From: CBDFGS01 sp965247255
GTDB taxonomy: Bacteria > Chloroflexota > Dehalococcoidia > Lucifugimonadales > CAUZJF01
Assembly (NCBI GenBank): GCA_965247255.1
Contig: CBDFGS010000009.1
Span: 512,167-576,166 of the forward strand
Length of the DNA: 64,000 nucleotides
Direction of reading: 5' to 3'
Numbering within the stretch: the stretch's first letter is position 1; each line of letters starts with the position of its first letter. The notes beneath the pieces were generated by a model. The model saw only the letters and a program-made list of their open reading frames with translations. It was not told where the DNA came from and searched no databases. The translations under genes were made by a program, and so were the position numbers. This document shows, piece by piece, positions 47,401 through 53,292 of this stretch.

Positions 47401-48854
47401 TCGAACACGTAGGCCGCGCCTTCGCTGCTGTCCTTCCCCTCCGCTCCAACCACGACCGTGTCACCGTCTATTGCGATGGAAGAGCCGAAATCGTGGTTAG
47501 TGTTGCCATCGGAGGCGGTGAGCTTGGCCGTCTCGGTATTGTCGGCCCAGCCTGTGGCGGGCTTGGTGAAGACGTAGGCCGCACCGAAATTGGTCTCGGT
47601 GGCACTTTGGTCGACTCCGTCCGCCCCGATAACTACGATGTCACCGCTCACCGCTACGGAAATCCCAAACTGGCTACCGCCTCGGTCGTCGACCTCGCGG
47701 TTTATGGCGGTGAGCTTGGCCGCCTGACTCCACCCGTTAGGACCTTCGATGAAAACGTAAGCCGAACCGGCATTGGTGAGGTCATTGGTGTCGTCGCCGT
47801 CGTCTTCGTTCGCGCCATCCCCGATCGCCCCGATCACGGCAGTGCCATCGTCGATCGCGACGGAAGCACCCAAAAGATCGTTGTCAGCGCCATCGCCGGC
47901 GGTGAGCTTGGTCGCAGTGCTGGTGGAGGCCCAGCCGGTGGCGGGCTTGATGAAGACGTACACCGTACCCTTGCCGCCGTCTCTCCCGCTCGCCCCAATC
48001 AGAACGGTGCCACCGTCCACTGCCACGGAATGGCCGAAGTAGTCGTTCGCCGCAGCGTTGGAGGCGGTGAGCGTGGCCGTCAAATTGGCCTTGGCAGGGT
48101 CAGTCAAAGTGCCCCAGCTGCTCCAGCCGCCGGTGGGTTCGGTGAAGACGTAGGCCGAACCTTCGTTGCTATCGTCGTGCCACGCCCCGGCCACGATGGT
48201 CCCGGTGCTATCGTCCACCGCTACGGAACGTCCGAACTCGTCGTCCGCAGCGACGCCGGCGGGGACGATCTTGGCCGCCTGGCTCCAAGCGTCGTTTTGC
48301 GAGGCTCTGGTGAATACGTAGACCGAGCCGACACGGTTCATCAAACCGTGGTCGTCCCAGGACGCGCCCACCACCATGGTGTTACCATCCAGCGCTACAG
48401 AAGTGCCGAAACTATCTAGGCTGGCACCATCGCCTGCCGTGAGCTTGGTTCCCTGGTCCCACACACCGGAATCCGAGTCCCTCGCGAATACGAAGACCGA
48501 ACCGGAACCGGATAACGTGCCGTCGTCGTCCCCGGGCACTCCGATCACGGCTGTGTTGCTGTCTACCGCTGCGGCATTCCCGAACTGGTCGTCCGCAGCG
48601 GGGGTTTCGTGTACCAGCTGAGCCCTTTCGGCAATCTGCCATAGCTGGTACTTGTCTATCGTCGAATCTGTGGGGTCCTCCCAGCTCAACCTCACCTGGG
48701 TGTCGCCGGCCTCGGTGGACAGCCCGGACGGCTGCTCCGGGGCGGTGTCACTCTGCGCAGACGTGGTCAACGGGATGGTGGACCCCGACAGCAAGGCCAA
48801 GACAGTGACCATCGCCGCTATGGCCAACCTTTGGGACCAGGAGCTAGAACGCAT
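35451..48854 (-). CDS. Giant surface protein: seven FnIII-nested FG-GAP propellers
   Basis: 4467 residues. A signal peptide (1-34, LAIAAMVTVLALLSGSTIPL) leads into alternating domains. In seven places an FnIII domain opens (e.g. GDTQVRLSWEDPTDSTIDKY), is interrupted by FG-GAP blades (consensus DEFGxSVAVDGDTxVVGA...GSAYVF), then closes (WADIPGS...HIVTGLTN...TFxVRAVNAAG). I count seven blades per interruption: approximately 80-483, 865-1290, 1475-1870, 1958-2366, 2455-2841, 3218-3638 and 3731-4145. Seven plain FnIII domains lie at about 541-840 (three), 1341-1441 and 2891-3201 (three). A cadherin-like domain (4201-4315), an Ig-like domain (4318-4398), a Pro/Thr linker and a membrane span (4430-4455) with a basic tail end the protein. 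Asp-rich loops suggest Ca2+ binding. The ATG follows AAGGAGG at a long 13-base spacing. Probably a wall- or membrane-anchored adhesin. Confidence 0.92.
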   Translation of the reverse strand: MRSSSWSQRLAIAAMVTVLALLSGSTIPLTTSAQSDTAPEQPSGLSTEAGDTQVRLSWEDPTDSTIDKYQLWQIAERAQLVHETPAADDQFGNAAAVDSNTAVIGVPGDDDGTLSGSGSVFVFARDSDSGVWDQGTKLTAGDGASLDSFGTSVALDGNTMVVGASWDDHGLMNRVGSVYVFTRASQNDAWSQAAKIVPAGVAADDEFGRSVAVDDSTGTIVAGAWHDDSNEGSAYVFTEPTGGWSSWGTLTDPAKANLTATLTASNAAANDYFGHSVAVDGGTVLIGASGRDGGKGTVYVFIKPATGWASTSTATKLTAGDGADNDLLGASVAIDDGTAVIGAIGDGANEDDGDDTNDLTNAGSAYVFIEGPNGWSQAAKLTAINREVDDRGGSQFGISVAVSGDIVVIGADGVDQSATETNFGAAYVFTKPATGWADNTETAKLTASDGNTNHDFGSSIAIDGDTVVVGAEGKDSSEGAAYVFDIVDWEDIAGSNAATTSHIVTGLTNDIDHTFRVRAVDGAEASDPSDSVAGTPKAASYAPARPLNFSATQNGIGEVELTWDAHRYPLTVTGYEYSQDDGGGPSWTPIADSDSSMVSYTITGLDSIPYTFAVRAVNSAFNKDVNSDSLTASDSRSVTIVANIPAAPDSYSAIAGDKQVWLGWRSPADFTISGYEYRQKEGTDAFDVLETIPGSRSGTTFHIVTGLTNGTAYTFQVRAVNAAGKSDWSGEQSATPVTASSAPVKPEGFAARQTGVGQVELTWEASSNPLDLTGYEFRQNNGSWTTISRSDSRTISHSVTDLNAGDYTFAVRAKNNFDNGVSSGAKSVIVVAVPATPTDLAAEAGDTQVRLTWKDPGNASITTYQLLQLAESIKLRSDDRSDNDEFGHSVAVDGDTLVIGVLGDDDSAKAQSGSAYVFTRVAGGWTQAGKLTASDPKVDAGFGHGVAVHGDTIVVGAYEEDHTNPNDPNDDIDNVGAAYVFTRPATGWADMTQAARLTASDAAENDEFGTSVAVHEDTIVVGAPEEDTGARGSAYIFTRPANGWGNWSTLNANVKAGLTATLRGHSAGDRFGRSVAVHGGTVAVGAYEVGAKKQGEAYVFTKSAATGVWDDWHDKEASDATARLTASDRANDDRFGRAVAMDGDTIVVGAPYNDYDDTDDDTDDDEGAVYVFTKPATGGWANDTETAKLIASERAENDQFGFSVAVDGNTVVVGADQDDSDRGSVYVFTEPSTGGWTDREGSDPLTAYDRSGDDRFGSFVAVDGDTVLVGAVGDDSGKGSAYVFGTGAEWADIPGSGAGTISHIARGLRNNVKHTFRVRAVNAAGAGDASEADAKPAAASFSPSGPAGFTATQTGVGQVLLKWTKSTAPLTITDYSFYQNPGVDGDGWTDIDGSDSSTDSHTVTGLTTGGTYTFDIRAHNGGGQNASGSRPSVTLEAQAAAPTGFTPDAGDEQVKLSWDDPDDSTIDKYQHFQIDPSKLTAADGLRGDEFGYSVAVDGNTAVIGAYQDDHTDDDDNTIGNAGSAYVFTKVSGVWSQVAKLTASDGAGTDEFGYSVAVNGETVVVGAHLDDHTDGDGDTDDDEGAAYVFTKPANGWADMTQTAKLTAFGAAANDEFGISVAVDGNTVLVGAHQYDSGKGAAYVFTKPYTGWADSNETAKFIASDAAANDEFGISVALDGDTAMIGAYHDDHTDDGNTIGNAGSAYVFTKVSGVWSQKAKLIAVDGAANDEFGISIAVNGDTVVVGARQDDTSNGAAYVFTEVSGVWKHVAKLTADDGAANDEFGISVAVDGDTIVVGAHQDDDKSDLSGSAYVFTRDSAGGWRQREKLTASDGEAGDRYGYSVGVSGDTVVVGAYSDDKNDANTGAAYFLSISEWADIPGSGATTTSHIVTGLTNDEEHTFQVRGVNAAGAGLASARAGGTPTIAIPNRPTGFAADAGDTVVDLSWDDPEDSTIEKYHLLQVIQGGKLPPASTDDPVVRGDGLGISVAVDGNTAVVGAYRDDDDGDNSGSAHVFTRSSSTAPWSWAAKLTADDAAANDEFGISVAVHGDTIVVGAHQDDSSKGAAYVFTKVSGVWGQKAKFTASDAAADDEFGISVAVHGNTIVVGAHQDDDATNGDNSGSAYVFTKPAAGWATGTETAKLTASNAAADDAFGISVAVHGETIVVGAHGNQNTVDGTDVSTGAAYVFTKPESGGWATATETAKLTADDAAADDEFGISVAVHGDTVVVGAHKYDVGVGTEKANAGAAYVFIRPTGGPWADGTETGKLIASDAARGDEFGISVAVNDDEDTIVVGAYLDDDNGDNAGSAYVFTQDSNGWSQKTKLTGPSRGKGDWLGYSVAVAGDTVLAGAYESNISGPDSGAVYLWVVPQWADINGSGPTTTSHTVTGLTNRLEYSFQVRAVDKVEGAGAGLPSEVRATPLKPRPAKPTGLSAVPGDTQVKLSWNDPVEGSPPIKNYQLWQHAGNAMLTADTREANDEFGYAVAIDGDTAVVGMPGEDNPDNSGAAFVFTRDSSGTWSQVAKLRASDPNAQDRFGLSVAVHEDTSNGDTIVVGAPHGSSSRGAVYVFTEPSGGWASTSTAAKLTASDRADDDEFGISVAVDGDTVAVGAHNNNAAYVFTKPTDGWTSTTTAAKLSGSDSFGRSVAVDAGTIVVGASGDSDDDKGSAFVFTKPATGWADSTSAGAAKLTAYSRNNNDRFGRSVAIDGDTIVVGAYGNDSNRGSAHVFTKPDTGWANSPGTETAKLTASDRTDGDQFGFSVAVDGDTIVIGADALNETNRSGSAYVFTKPAAGWADSTEAAKLTGSGTGNGDRFGLSVSVDGLTAMVGSNGQGSNSQGAAYLYDIAVWADIAGSTGETRSHFATGLTNGLEHTFAVRAVNDGGASVRSDQVSETPAGAASLPIKPRNFSAVRTGADEVRLEWERSVQPLAVAGYEYTSDGGSNWNNISGSDSGTVSYTVSGLMVGTRTFAVRATNSAGEGVSSDPWSVTIAAAPDRPTELRHLAGDEQVELSWLYSGGQTSITGFQYQQKTGEDDFGDDWTDVTGSTWATTSHIVTGLTNDIPYTFRVRAVNVTIASAASDTVTSTPSAAGSRPARPTNFNAAQTGVGQVGLTWDTALARLTVTGYQYTADGGSTWNNISGSDSGTVSYTVSGLTVGTRTFAVRALNSGTLPGRSSVSRNVTIIDVPNMPTGLGTTSGDTQATFHWNVTVETTDRPIDEHQLLHLPQSKLTADDGADDDEFGYSVAIDGHTAVVGAYRRNVDGNANVGVAYVFTKDSDDAWSQAATLTASDGAANDEFGISVAIDGNTIVVGARQDDTRNGAAYVFTKSPDSVWANDENQTYKWETAKLAASDGAADDEFGISVAIDGNTIVVGARQDDTRNGAAYVFTKADDVAWANDSGENHKAAAAKLIASDGAANDELGISVAVDGDTVVVGAHLHDINDNGSSIPNAGAAYVFIKPDTGGWANEPSKDHRTESARLTAPDGAASDEFGISVAVDGDTVVLGAHKYDVDDNGTSIPNAGAAYVFTRDSNSGKWGQPLKLTASNGHADDGFGNSVAVDGNTAAVGAYLDDRDPAAPDTGSTYVFARKLGVWSQTLNLAGPGPDQNDRLGYSVAVDDGTLLAGAPQDDNVPGFAYAMDISDAEWTDFVSTELTDNGEDYFYRVLNLSNDQEYAFRVRSVNAAANRPSNETVSATPKLGRPVKPTGLVAEERDRAVELSWDLSDDSTIKHYQVLQHPEQSRFTASDGADGDRFGNAVAVDGGTAVVGAPQDDDNGVNSGSAYVFTRDPLSGKWSQPIKLTASDGDTSDEFGYSVAVHGDTIVVGAYQHDLDSESDAGAAYVFTRPDGGWVATSTAAKLTASDGVEGDRFGYSVAVHESTVVVGAYFHKVGGKAKAGATYVFTKPDGGDWTSTSTSSKLIASDGAGFDYFGHSVAVHGDTIVIGAYRHKTNTIPTGAAYVFIRPVGGWVATSTAAKLSASNGDDGDQFGRSVAVDGDTVVIGAQEDDGNRGSAYVFTDAIETAKLTASDRGVSDYFGSSVAVRGGTIVIGAYAANVDVCDPDESDDDDCDEDARSGAAYLFTKPAGAVWANDPNEDYRTESDKLILPTDEEERGDEFGNSVALDGQSIVVGAPEGNDGFGSVHVSDIPQWAHIDDSKATTVSHRVTDLENGVEYTFQVRAVDKVSDVGESPPSNIARATPLVRNHAPEFDLGESATLAVDEEEPPGNHVGSAVTATDPEGNTLAYSLSGTDASSFVLDGSTGQITVGSGTLLDYESGLREYSVIVSVHDRLDTDGDQDTTNDDSINVTINVNNVDEAGTVSMSTTWPREGTTLSASLTDPDGSVYDTSWQWARSANGSTGWRDIVRANSYRYRPVANDGGNYLRATASYTDGHGSGKEAAVVSTNRVRSLDRPETSPPPTPTPVPITVVPPGVGDATVPPGLLLVIGLMGMLLVIAGSIVVRERRSNRRL

Positions 48855-48984
48855 AGAAGACGTGCCACCTCCTTAGGTTCGTGCGCGGCGTGTGCCTCCG
48901 AACTGACTTCAAACCATGTGCGGAATACAACTCAAGGCTACACCATTATCTGCCAAACGTACAACGCTTTTAAGCCCATAAATA

Positions 48985-50352
48985 GAGGTTACGTCAATAG
49001 GTGTGTAAACGACATCAGGCGGCGACCTTCTCAGCCGTTGATTCAATGGCGATTCCATCCGCATACTGTGCACCGAGATAGACGTCTTCGATCAACTCAG
49101 GGGCCTTCAGACGCCTGAAGCGCTGTTCGGCGACCATCAACATTTTCCAGATCACCGCTATCGCCCGATCGACCCTCTTGTAGCGCTTGGCGGCATCGGT
49201 CCGAAGCCTGAGGGCCGCGAAGGGTGATTCTACCGGGTTCGTCGTGCGAAGGTGCCCCCAGTGCTCCTTTGGGAAGTCATAGAAGGTGACCATGCGGACC
49301 CAGTCCCGCTCCAAGGCCTCTGAGGCCGCCTCGTAGGAATGGTCGCCGCACCACCTGGTGAACACCGTCCTGAGCCGCTCAGCCTCTGTCCGAGTCGGCG
49401 CGTAGGGGATAGTACGCAGCATGAGCTTGGCCTGGTCCTGTTGTCGCTTTGGAAGCTTGGCGAGCACGTTTACGATCTTGTGGTTCCAGCAGCGTTGCTC
49501 TGCCGCCTGCGGATAGACGTTGCGCAGAGCTCCCCAGATGCCCAGGTGTCCGTCTCCAACCACCAGCCTCGGGCAACTCAAGCCCCGGCGCTTGATGTCC
49601 CTGAGCACCTCGGACCAGTTCTGAGTGGACTCCCTGTATCCGGGAACAGCGCTCACCACCACCTTGCTCCCGTCGCTCAGGGCCGCCATCACCACCAGTA
49701 CCGCCGCCTTCTCCTTCTCAAGACCAGCCTTGACGTAGACTCCATCCACCCACATGTAGACCACTTCCAGGTCATCGAGGGGCCGGCTGCGCCATTGGGC
49801 AAGCTCATCGTTCCACTTATCCTTCAACCGGGCCACCGTGCTCGCCGATACCGGTGCGTCCTCTCCCAGCAGCCCCCGCAAAGCCAGATCGAAGTCGCCT
49901 TCGGATAGACCGTGCAGGTACAGCTCGGGGATCAACTCAGCAACCTTCCTGGTCCTGTTGACGAACAGCGGCAGCAGCCGGCTCTCGAACTGCTCCTCGG
50001 TATCGCGGACTCGCGGCCGCCTCAGCTGTATCGTTCCCGAACTCAGCGTAAGCCTCCGGGCTCTGCCGTATCCGTTCCGATAGCCGGTATCGTTGTCCGA
50101 GTCGGATCTGAGCGCCGACTTCGCCCTTCCCAGAAACGCCGTCACCTCCTCCTCCAGCAACTCCTGGATCAGCCTCTGGACCTGGCTTCGCACCCAATCC
50201 TCCAACTGCTCCCACTCCGGCCTTGACTCCGACCTACTCTCAGTGCTTTCCTTCCTTATGGGCGGTCTATCTCCTCTCTTGGGCCTCGACCCCGTGTTGT
50301 TCAGAGAGAGGGTACACCGCCTGACTGTTTACACACTTTTTGAGGATACCTC
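48985..50352 (-). mobile_element. IS256-family element, copy 3 (complete)
   Basis: Ends: GAGGTTACGTCAATAGGTGT at 48985 and, inverted, GTTTACACACTTTTTGAGGA followed by TACCTC ending at 50352; these are imperfect 26-base inverted repeats. It lies 130 bases upstream of the giant surface-protein gene and directly against the stop codon of the SWIM protein. It is nearly identical to copy 1. Confidence 0.92.
49015..50205 (-). CDS. IS256-family transposase (copy 3)
   Basis: 396 residues from the ATG at 50205. Catalytic residues are D154 (YMWVDGVYV), D218 (VVGDGHLGIWG) and E326 (TTNPVESPFAALR). Compared with copy 1, the upstream ATG (codon 18 before this one) is ATA, so translation probably begins at MEDWVRSQV or at that ATA. 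The C-terminus extends beyond that of copy 2 (YLGAQYADGIAIESTAEKVA). The frame is otherwise intact and potentially active. Confidence 0.93.
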   Translation of the reverse strand: MEDWVRSQVQRLIQELLEEEVTAFLGRAKSALRSDSDNDTGYRNGYGRARRLTLSSGTIQLRRPRVRDTEEQFESRLLPLFVNRTRKVAELIPELYLHGLSEGDFDLALRGLLGEDAPVSASTVARLKDKWNDELAQWRSRPLDDLEVVYMWVDGVYVKAGLEKEKAAVLVVMAALSDGSKVVVSAVPGYRESTQNWSEVLRDIKRRGLSCPRLVVGDGHLGIWGALRNVYPQAAEQRCWNHKIVNVLAKLPKRQQDQAKLMLRTIPYAPTRTEAERLRTVFTRWCGDHSYEAASEALERDWVRMVTFYDFPKEHWGHLRTTNPVESPFAALRLRTDAAKRYKRVDRAIAVIWKMLMVAEQRFRRLKAPELIEDVYLGAQYADGIAIESTAEKVAA

Positions 50353-50646
50353 TTATGACCCCGCGCAGCTCGTATCACTACCCGATCTGGATATCTCGTG
50401 CGCCTCATCTACCGACAGTCTGAGTGACACTGCGCCCATGTGCTTACAGACCCTTCCGTAAGCGGCAGCTGGACATGTGCAAGAAATCTCGTCTTCACGG
50501 ACTGTCAGTTCATAGGCTGTGCCATCGTCTAACCGAGACGGTGAGACATACCTATAGCCCTGTTCTAGCACCCAGACCTGCACGCCCGTAGACAATGCTC
50601 TGAGCTTGGCAGCGAGTAGACGATTCTGAGTACGTGGGACGTTCAT
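50353..50646 (-). CDS. Small SWIM zinc-finger protein
   Basis: 97 residues from the ATG at 50646 (MNVPRTQNRLLAAKLRALST). Residues 40-80 contain the SWIM motif CxCxnCxH: EISCTCPAAAYGRVCKHMGA. SWIM fingers bind DNA or proteins and usually occur in larger proteins, so a stand-alone 97-residue form is notable. The stop TAA lies exactly at the IS256 boundary, so loss of a natural C-terminus cannot be excluded. It is divergent from the HTH gene with 102 bases between starts. Confidence 0.75.
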   Translation of the reverse strand: MNVPRTQNRLLAAKLRALSTGVQVWVLEQGYRYVSPSRLDDGTAYELTVREDEISCTCPAAAYGRVCKHMGAVSLRLSVDEAHEISRSGSDTSCAGS

Positions 50647-50656
50647 CTTGGAATGA

Positions 50657-50741
50657 ATGATACCATACACTGTCTGGCTTCTACAACCCATTGAATGCAG
50701 GCTTTTCTATATTGACAGTCCCATACGCTGTCACTTAGCAT
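50657..50741. promoter_or_regulatory. Divergent promoters with repeated operator-like motif
   Basis: CCATACACTGTC at 50663-50674 and CCATACGCTGTC at 50721-50732 are direct repeats 58 bases apart. The first fills the spacer between a minus-strand -35 TTGTAG (50681-50686) and -10 TATCAT (50657-50662). The second fills the spacer between TTGACA (50712-50717) and TAGCAT (50736-50741) on the plus strand. Both -10 boxes sit close to the start codons, so transcripts would be leaderless or nearly so. Confidence 0.5.
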
Positions 50742-50748
50742 GAAAAGG

Positions 50749-50967
50749 ATGAACGATGTACAAATCACGATAGACGAGCTCCAGCAGAAAGGTTGGACTT
50801 TAGCAGCAATAGCTGACGAGGTTGGCGTCACCGTTAACGCTGTGGAGAAGTGGAAAGCCGGAGATCGATATCCACAGAACGTCAAAGGTGTGCTGTTGTT
50901 GCTCGGTCAGCTAGCCAGACGCAAACGAATTCCGAAACTCAGGAGATACCCTTCAACCAATCGATGA
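50749..50967 (+). CDS. Small HTH (XRE-like) regulator
   Basis: 72 residues from the ATG at 50749; an ATG at 50740 overlaps the -10 box. Residues 5-45 form a helix-turn-helix: ITIDELQQKGWTLAAIADEV, then GVTVNAVEKWKAGDRYPQNV, with a basic C-terminus (LARRKRIPKLRRYP). It is a plausible repressor of the two promoters beside it. Followed 27 bases later by the TIGR02391-like gene. Confidence 0.75.
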   Translation: MNDVQITIDELQQKGWTLAAIADEVGVTVNAVEKWKAGDRYPQNVKGVLLLLGQLARRKRIPKLRRYPSTNR

Positions 50968-50994
50968 CGGGATTCCCGAGGTATTGCTTAGACC

Positions 50995-51720
50995 ATGAAA
51001 AAGGACAACAAGATGTTCACGCTCGACCGGCCACTGACTCAAACGGAAACGCACCAGCTAGTCGCCACAACAGTATTGTCCTGTGCGGAAGAAGACCGGC
51101 CCATAGATCCTTCTGGCCTAGTCAACGCTGAAGCGTGCGCTAATCAATTAGGGATTCAGTCAAAGGATCGAGAACAGTTCCGCAAGGATAACCGCGACAC
51201 GTTTCCCGATCTAGCGAACCCATTCGTAAACCGACTGATTCAGGTTGGCGTCCTTGAACGGGATTGGGTAGGGCATGGGAACGTATATAAGCTCAACCCT
51301 GAGCGAAAAGAAACCTTGAAGATGTTAACGACGCTTGAGGGCATAACCACAACAGATTTTGTTGAGGGCCTCCATGACGAGTCGCTGAGGTCCAGGTGCG
51401 AAGCGATGGTGATAAACGTCGGTTCCGCGGATACTTTGGTTAGAGAGGCAGCTACAGTTCTTGAAGACCGCCTCAGGGGGTTCGTAAGCGGTTCCGTGGA
51501 TCGTCGTAACCTACCTGCGAAAGTACTACATCCTACTTCAGGAGTTAAGAAAATCGATCCGGAACGGGCTAGGCAGGAAGACTTCTTCTCTATGGTGCGC
51601 GGAGTGCTAGGGTTCTATGGGACTCCCGCTCATCACGGACTTCAAGATGACATGACGCCACAGACATCGAGACGGGTCGTGGCTCTTATAGATGAAATCC
51701 TGATGATGCTGTCCGATTAA
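50995..51720 (+). CDS. TIGR02391 (Ymh)-like protein
   Basis: 241 residues. The C-terminal half (LVREAATVLEDRLRGFVSGS to GVLGFYGTPAHHGLQDDMTP and the final RRVVALIDEILMML) matches the TIGR02391/Ymh pattern, where GxRNPxAH is conserved near the end. The N-terminal half (1-110) is helical and includes GVLERDWVGHGNVYKLNPER, which looks like a winged helix. The family is often found near mobile or defence loci and its biochemistry is not established. It is downstream of the HTH gene in the same direction, probably one operon. Confidence 0.7.
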   Translation: MKKDNKMFTLDRPLTQTETHQLVATTVLSCAEEDRPIDPSGLVNAEACANQLGIQSKDREQFRKDNRDTFPDLANPFVNRLIQVGVLERDWVGHGNVYKLNPERKETLKMLTTLEGITTTDFVEGLHDESLRSRCEAMVINVGSADTLVREAATVLEDRLRGFVSGSVDRRNLPAKVLHPTSGVKKIDPERARQEDFFSMVRGVLGFYGTPAHHGLQDDMTPQTSRRVVALIDEILMMLSD

Positions 51721-51830
51721 CGTTGTTACGATGGTGGCCAAGACGACCTGTATAGTAAGCCGCAATGCTGACATAGGGAGCGCTGAGGATGCTCAGAATC
51801 GACGTGAACCTATCACCAGGTATTTGTAGA

Positions 51831-51921
51831 GAGTGTAGCGAGTGGTGAGAGATCTGTATTAGGTCTATATCGATTAGATACACACATATAACTCGCTACA
51901 CTCTCACCACTCGCTACACTC
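51831..51921. repeat. 21-base perfect inverted repeat with 49-base loop
   Basis: Arm one GAGTGTAGCGAGTGGTGAGA plus G (51831-51851) is complementary to arm two starting CTCTCACCACTCGCTACACT (51901-51921). Arm two is preceded by an overlapping extra copy of CTCGCTACACTC (51893-51904), so the unit GAGTGTAGCGAG appears three times. Possible attachment, replication or protein-binding site. Confidence 0.85.
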
Positions 51922-52155
51922 CAGCCCTATGGTGTGATGTATATCGTAGCCATGCAGATATATTGCCACGAATATGGGAACCCACTCAATTCGAAATCCT
52001 TGAAGGAGGGTGAGGATAGGCTCGCGGGGACTTGCTCACCAAAATTGTGCGCCGTATCGGCACAGGTGGTCAGCATGCTTCGAATATTCGAAATGAGTGT
52101 ATCTAGATACTAATTACATATACACCTGATTCGGACATCTAGTCGTTCGCCTCAT

Positions 52156-52183
52156 GTAAGACAAGGAATTTTCCGTGTCTTAC
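52156..52183. terminator. Strong short hairpin
   Basis: GTAAGACAAGGAA and TTCCGTGTCTTAC pair at 12 of 13 positions around a two-base loop. It could end transcripts from the HTH/TIGR02391 operon, although no clear T-run follows, or serve as a structured site. Confidence 0.4.
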
Positions 52184-52289
52184 AAATTACATACATACAA
52201 ATCACAATTCACTAAATGAGCGGCTGAACTGGCTAGATTGCTTCGCGGAATAGCAGTCGGTGTGACGTAGAGCGCATCATTCCGTAGAG

Positions 52290-52484
52290 TCACGGGACAA
52301 TCTCCTGCGGTTCTGCCACTCGCTTAACGCTGGGAGTAACGGAACTGACGTCGCTCTGGCCTTCCCCAAACCGCTCCACATCGCGCACGTAGTTGTCTAT
52401 GGTGTGTTGTTTGAGACCCTCGACGCTGAGTGCCAGCCTGAAGCCCCTGATAAGTACCGAGTAACCGACCGCTGCATCCATCAT
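52290..52484 (-). pseudogene. Tyrosine-recombinase N-terminal fragment
   Basis: 64 residues: VLIRGFRLALSVEGLKQHTI followed by DNYVRDVERFGEG. This matches the SAM-like core-binding domain that opens phage integrases and XerC/D proteins. After VSSVTPS the frame loses the expected helix and stops; no catalytic R-H-R-Y domain is present. It lies between the palindrome-rich region and the third dispersed repeat, marking the edge of a former integrative element. Confidence 0.6.
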
Positions 52485-52568
52485 TTCCCTCCATATTCGT
52501 GAGGGCAGACAGAACAGCTAAGCGGCTATATACAGGCGTAAATAACGTAGAGTGGTGGGCCTAGTAAG

Positions 52569-52588
52569 ACTGAATTGCGAACTTTTCG
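52569..52588 (+). repeat. Dispersed repeat, copy 3 of 3
   Basis: Same 20-base core as at 30494-30513. With that copy it also shares GTAAG upstream and CTGGGAG downstream. Confidence 0.75.
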
Positions 52589-52651
52589 CTGGGAGGTCCT
52601 AATATAAGGAAGGGATCAGGCCTCCGCTGCTAGGCCTCAAGAGTCTCCGAC

Positions 52652-53292
52652 TCACCGGGTTGGCGGCTCGTCGATTCTTTCCAGGGCGTCCCACGACTCC
52701 AAGGCGACGAAGCAGTCACGGAGGTTCAGTTCCTCGCAGAACCTCGTCGTCAGCCTCTCCTCCCAGGTGCTGGGCGTCAGGATCAGAACGGTGTCGCGGC
52801 GGCGCGTGTAGTCGTACTCGGCGATGGCCCTCAGCCGGTCGTATAGTGACCGGCGCCCCAGGGCCAGACCTTGGCGCACCACGCCGAAACTGCGGCCGTC
52901 GTGGAGGGTGATGGTGGCGTCGAAGCGGCCCCGGCGGTGGAACTCCACGTGGGAACGGAGCCCGTCAATGCCGGGGGAGAGTGAAGAGGCGAGGCGGTAG
53001 ACGGCGGCCACCGCGTCCATCCGGCGGATGAGCAGCGTGAGCCACTCGCTGGAAACCGGATAGGCGCGCACGAAATCCGAGGGCGTTGCGAAGCCGAGGA
53101 CTCCTGCGGCCTGGCCGATGCCACTGGCCGTCAGGTAGTATCTCTGGCTCGAAGGCAGTTGGGCGGTGCCGTGGCTCACCCTCCCGACGATGCTGTTCGT
53201 AAGCAGGCCAGTCAGTGCGCGGTGAACCGTCGCGTGAGCCTCGCCAAGAACGCCCGCCAGTTCTGCCGTGTCGATGAACGGCATCCAGTGGG
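52652..53292 (-). pseudogene. Replication-relaxation-like protein, N-terminus lost
   Basis: The native part starts around MPFIDTAELAGVLGEAHATV. Winged-helix region: ALTGLLTNSIVGRVSHGTAQ and SSQRYYLTASG. A nuclease-like beta domain follows (FHRRGRFDATITLHDGRSFG; RDTVLILTPSTWEERLTTRF), as in Replic_Relax mobile-element proteins. Upstream the frame enters leucine-rich-repeat cassette DNA read out of phase, so the beginning was replaced. Probably part of the former integrative element together with the integrase remnant. Confidence 0.6.

Larger units (their letters stand above)
51721..52289. other. AT-rich gene-free region rich in inverted repeats
   Basis: About 570 bases of markedly lower GC than the neighbours. 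Besides the long inverted repeat and the hairpin listed separately, it holds the palindromes TTCGAATATTCGAA (52079-52092) and GTATCTAGATAC (52099-52110). No coding frame. The integrase remnant follows at its right edge. Confidence 0.6.
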
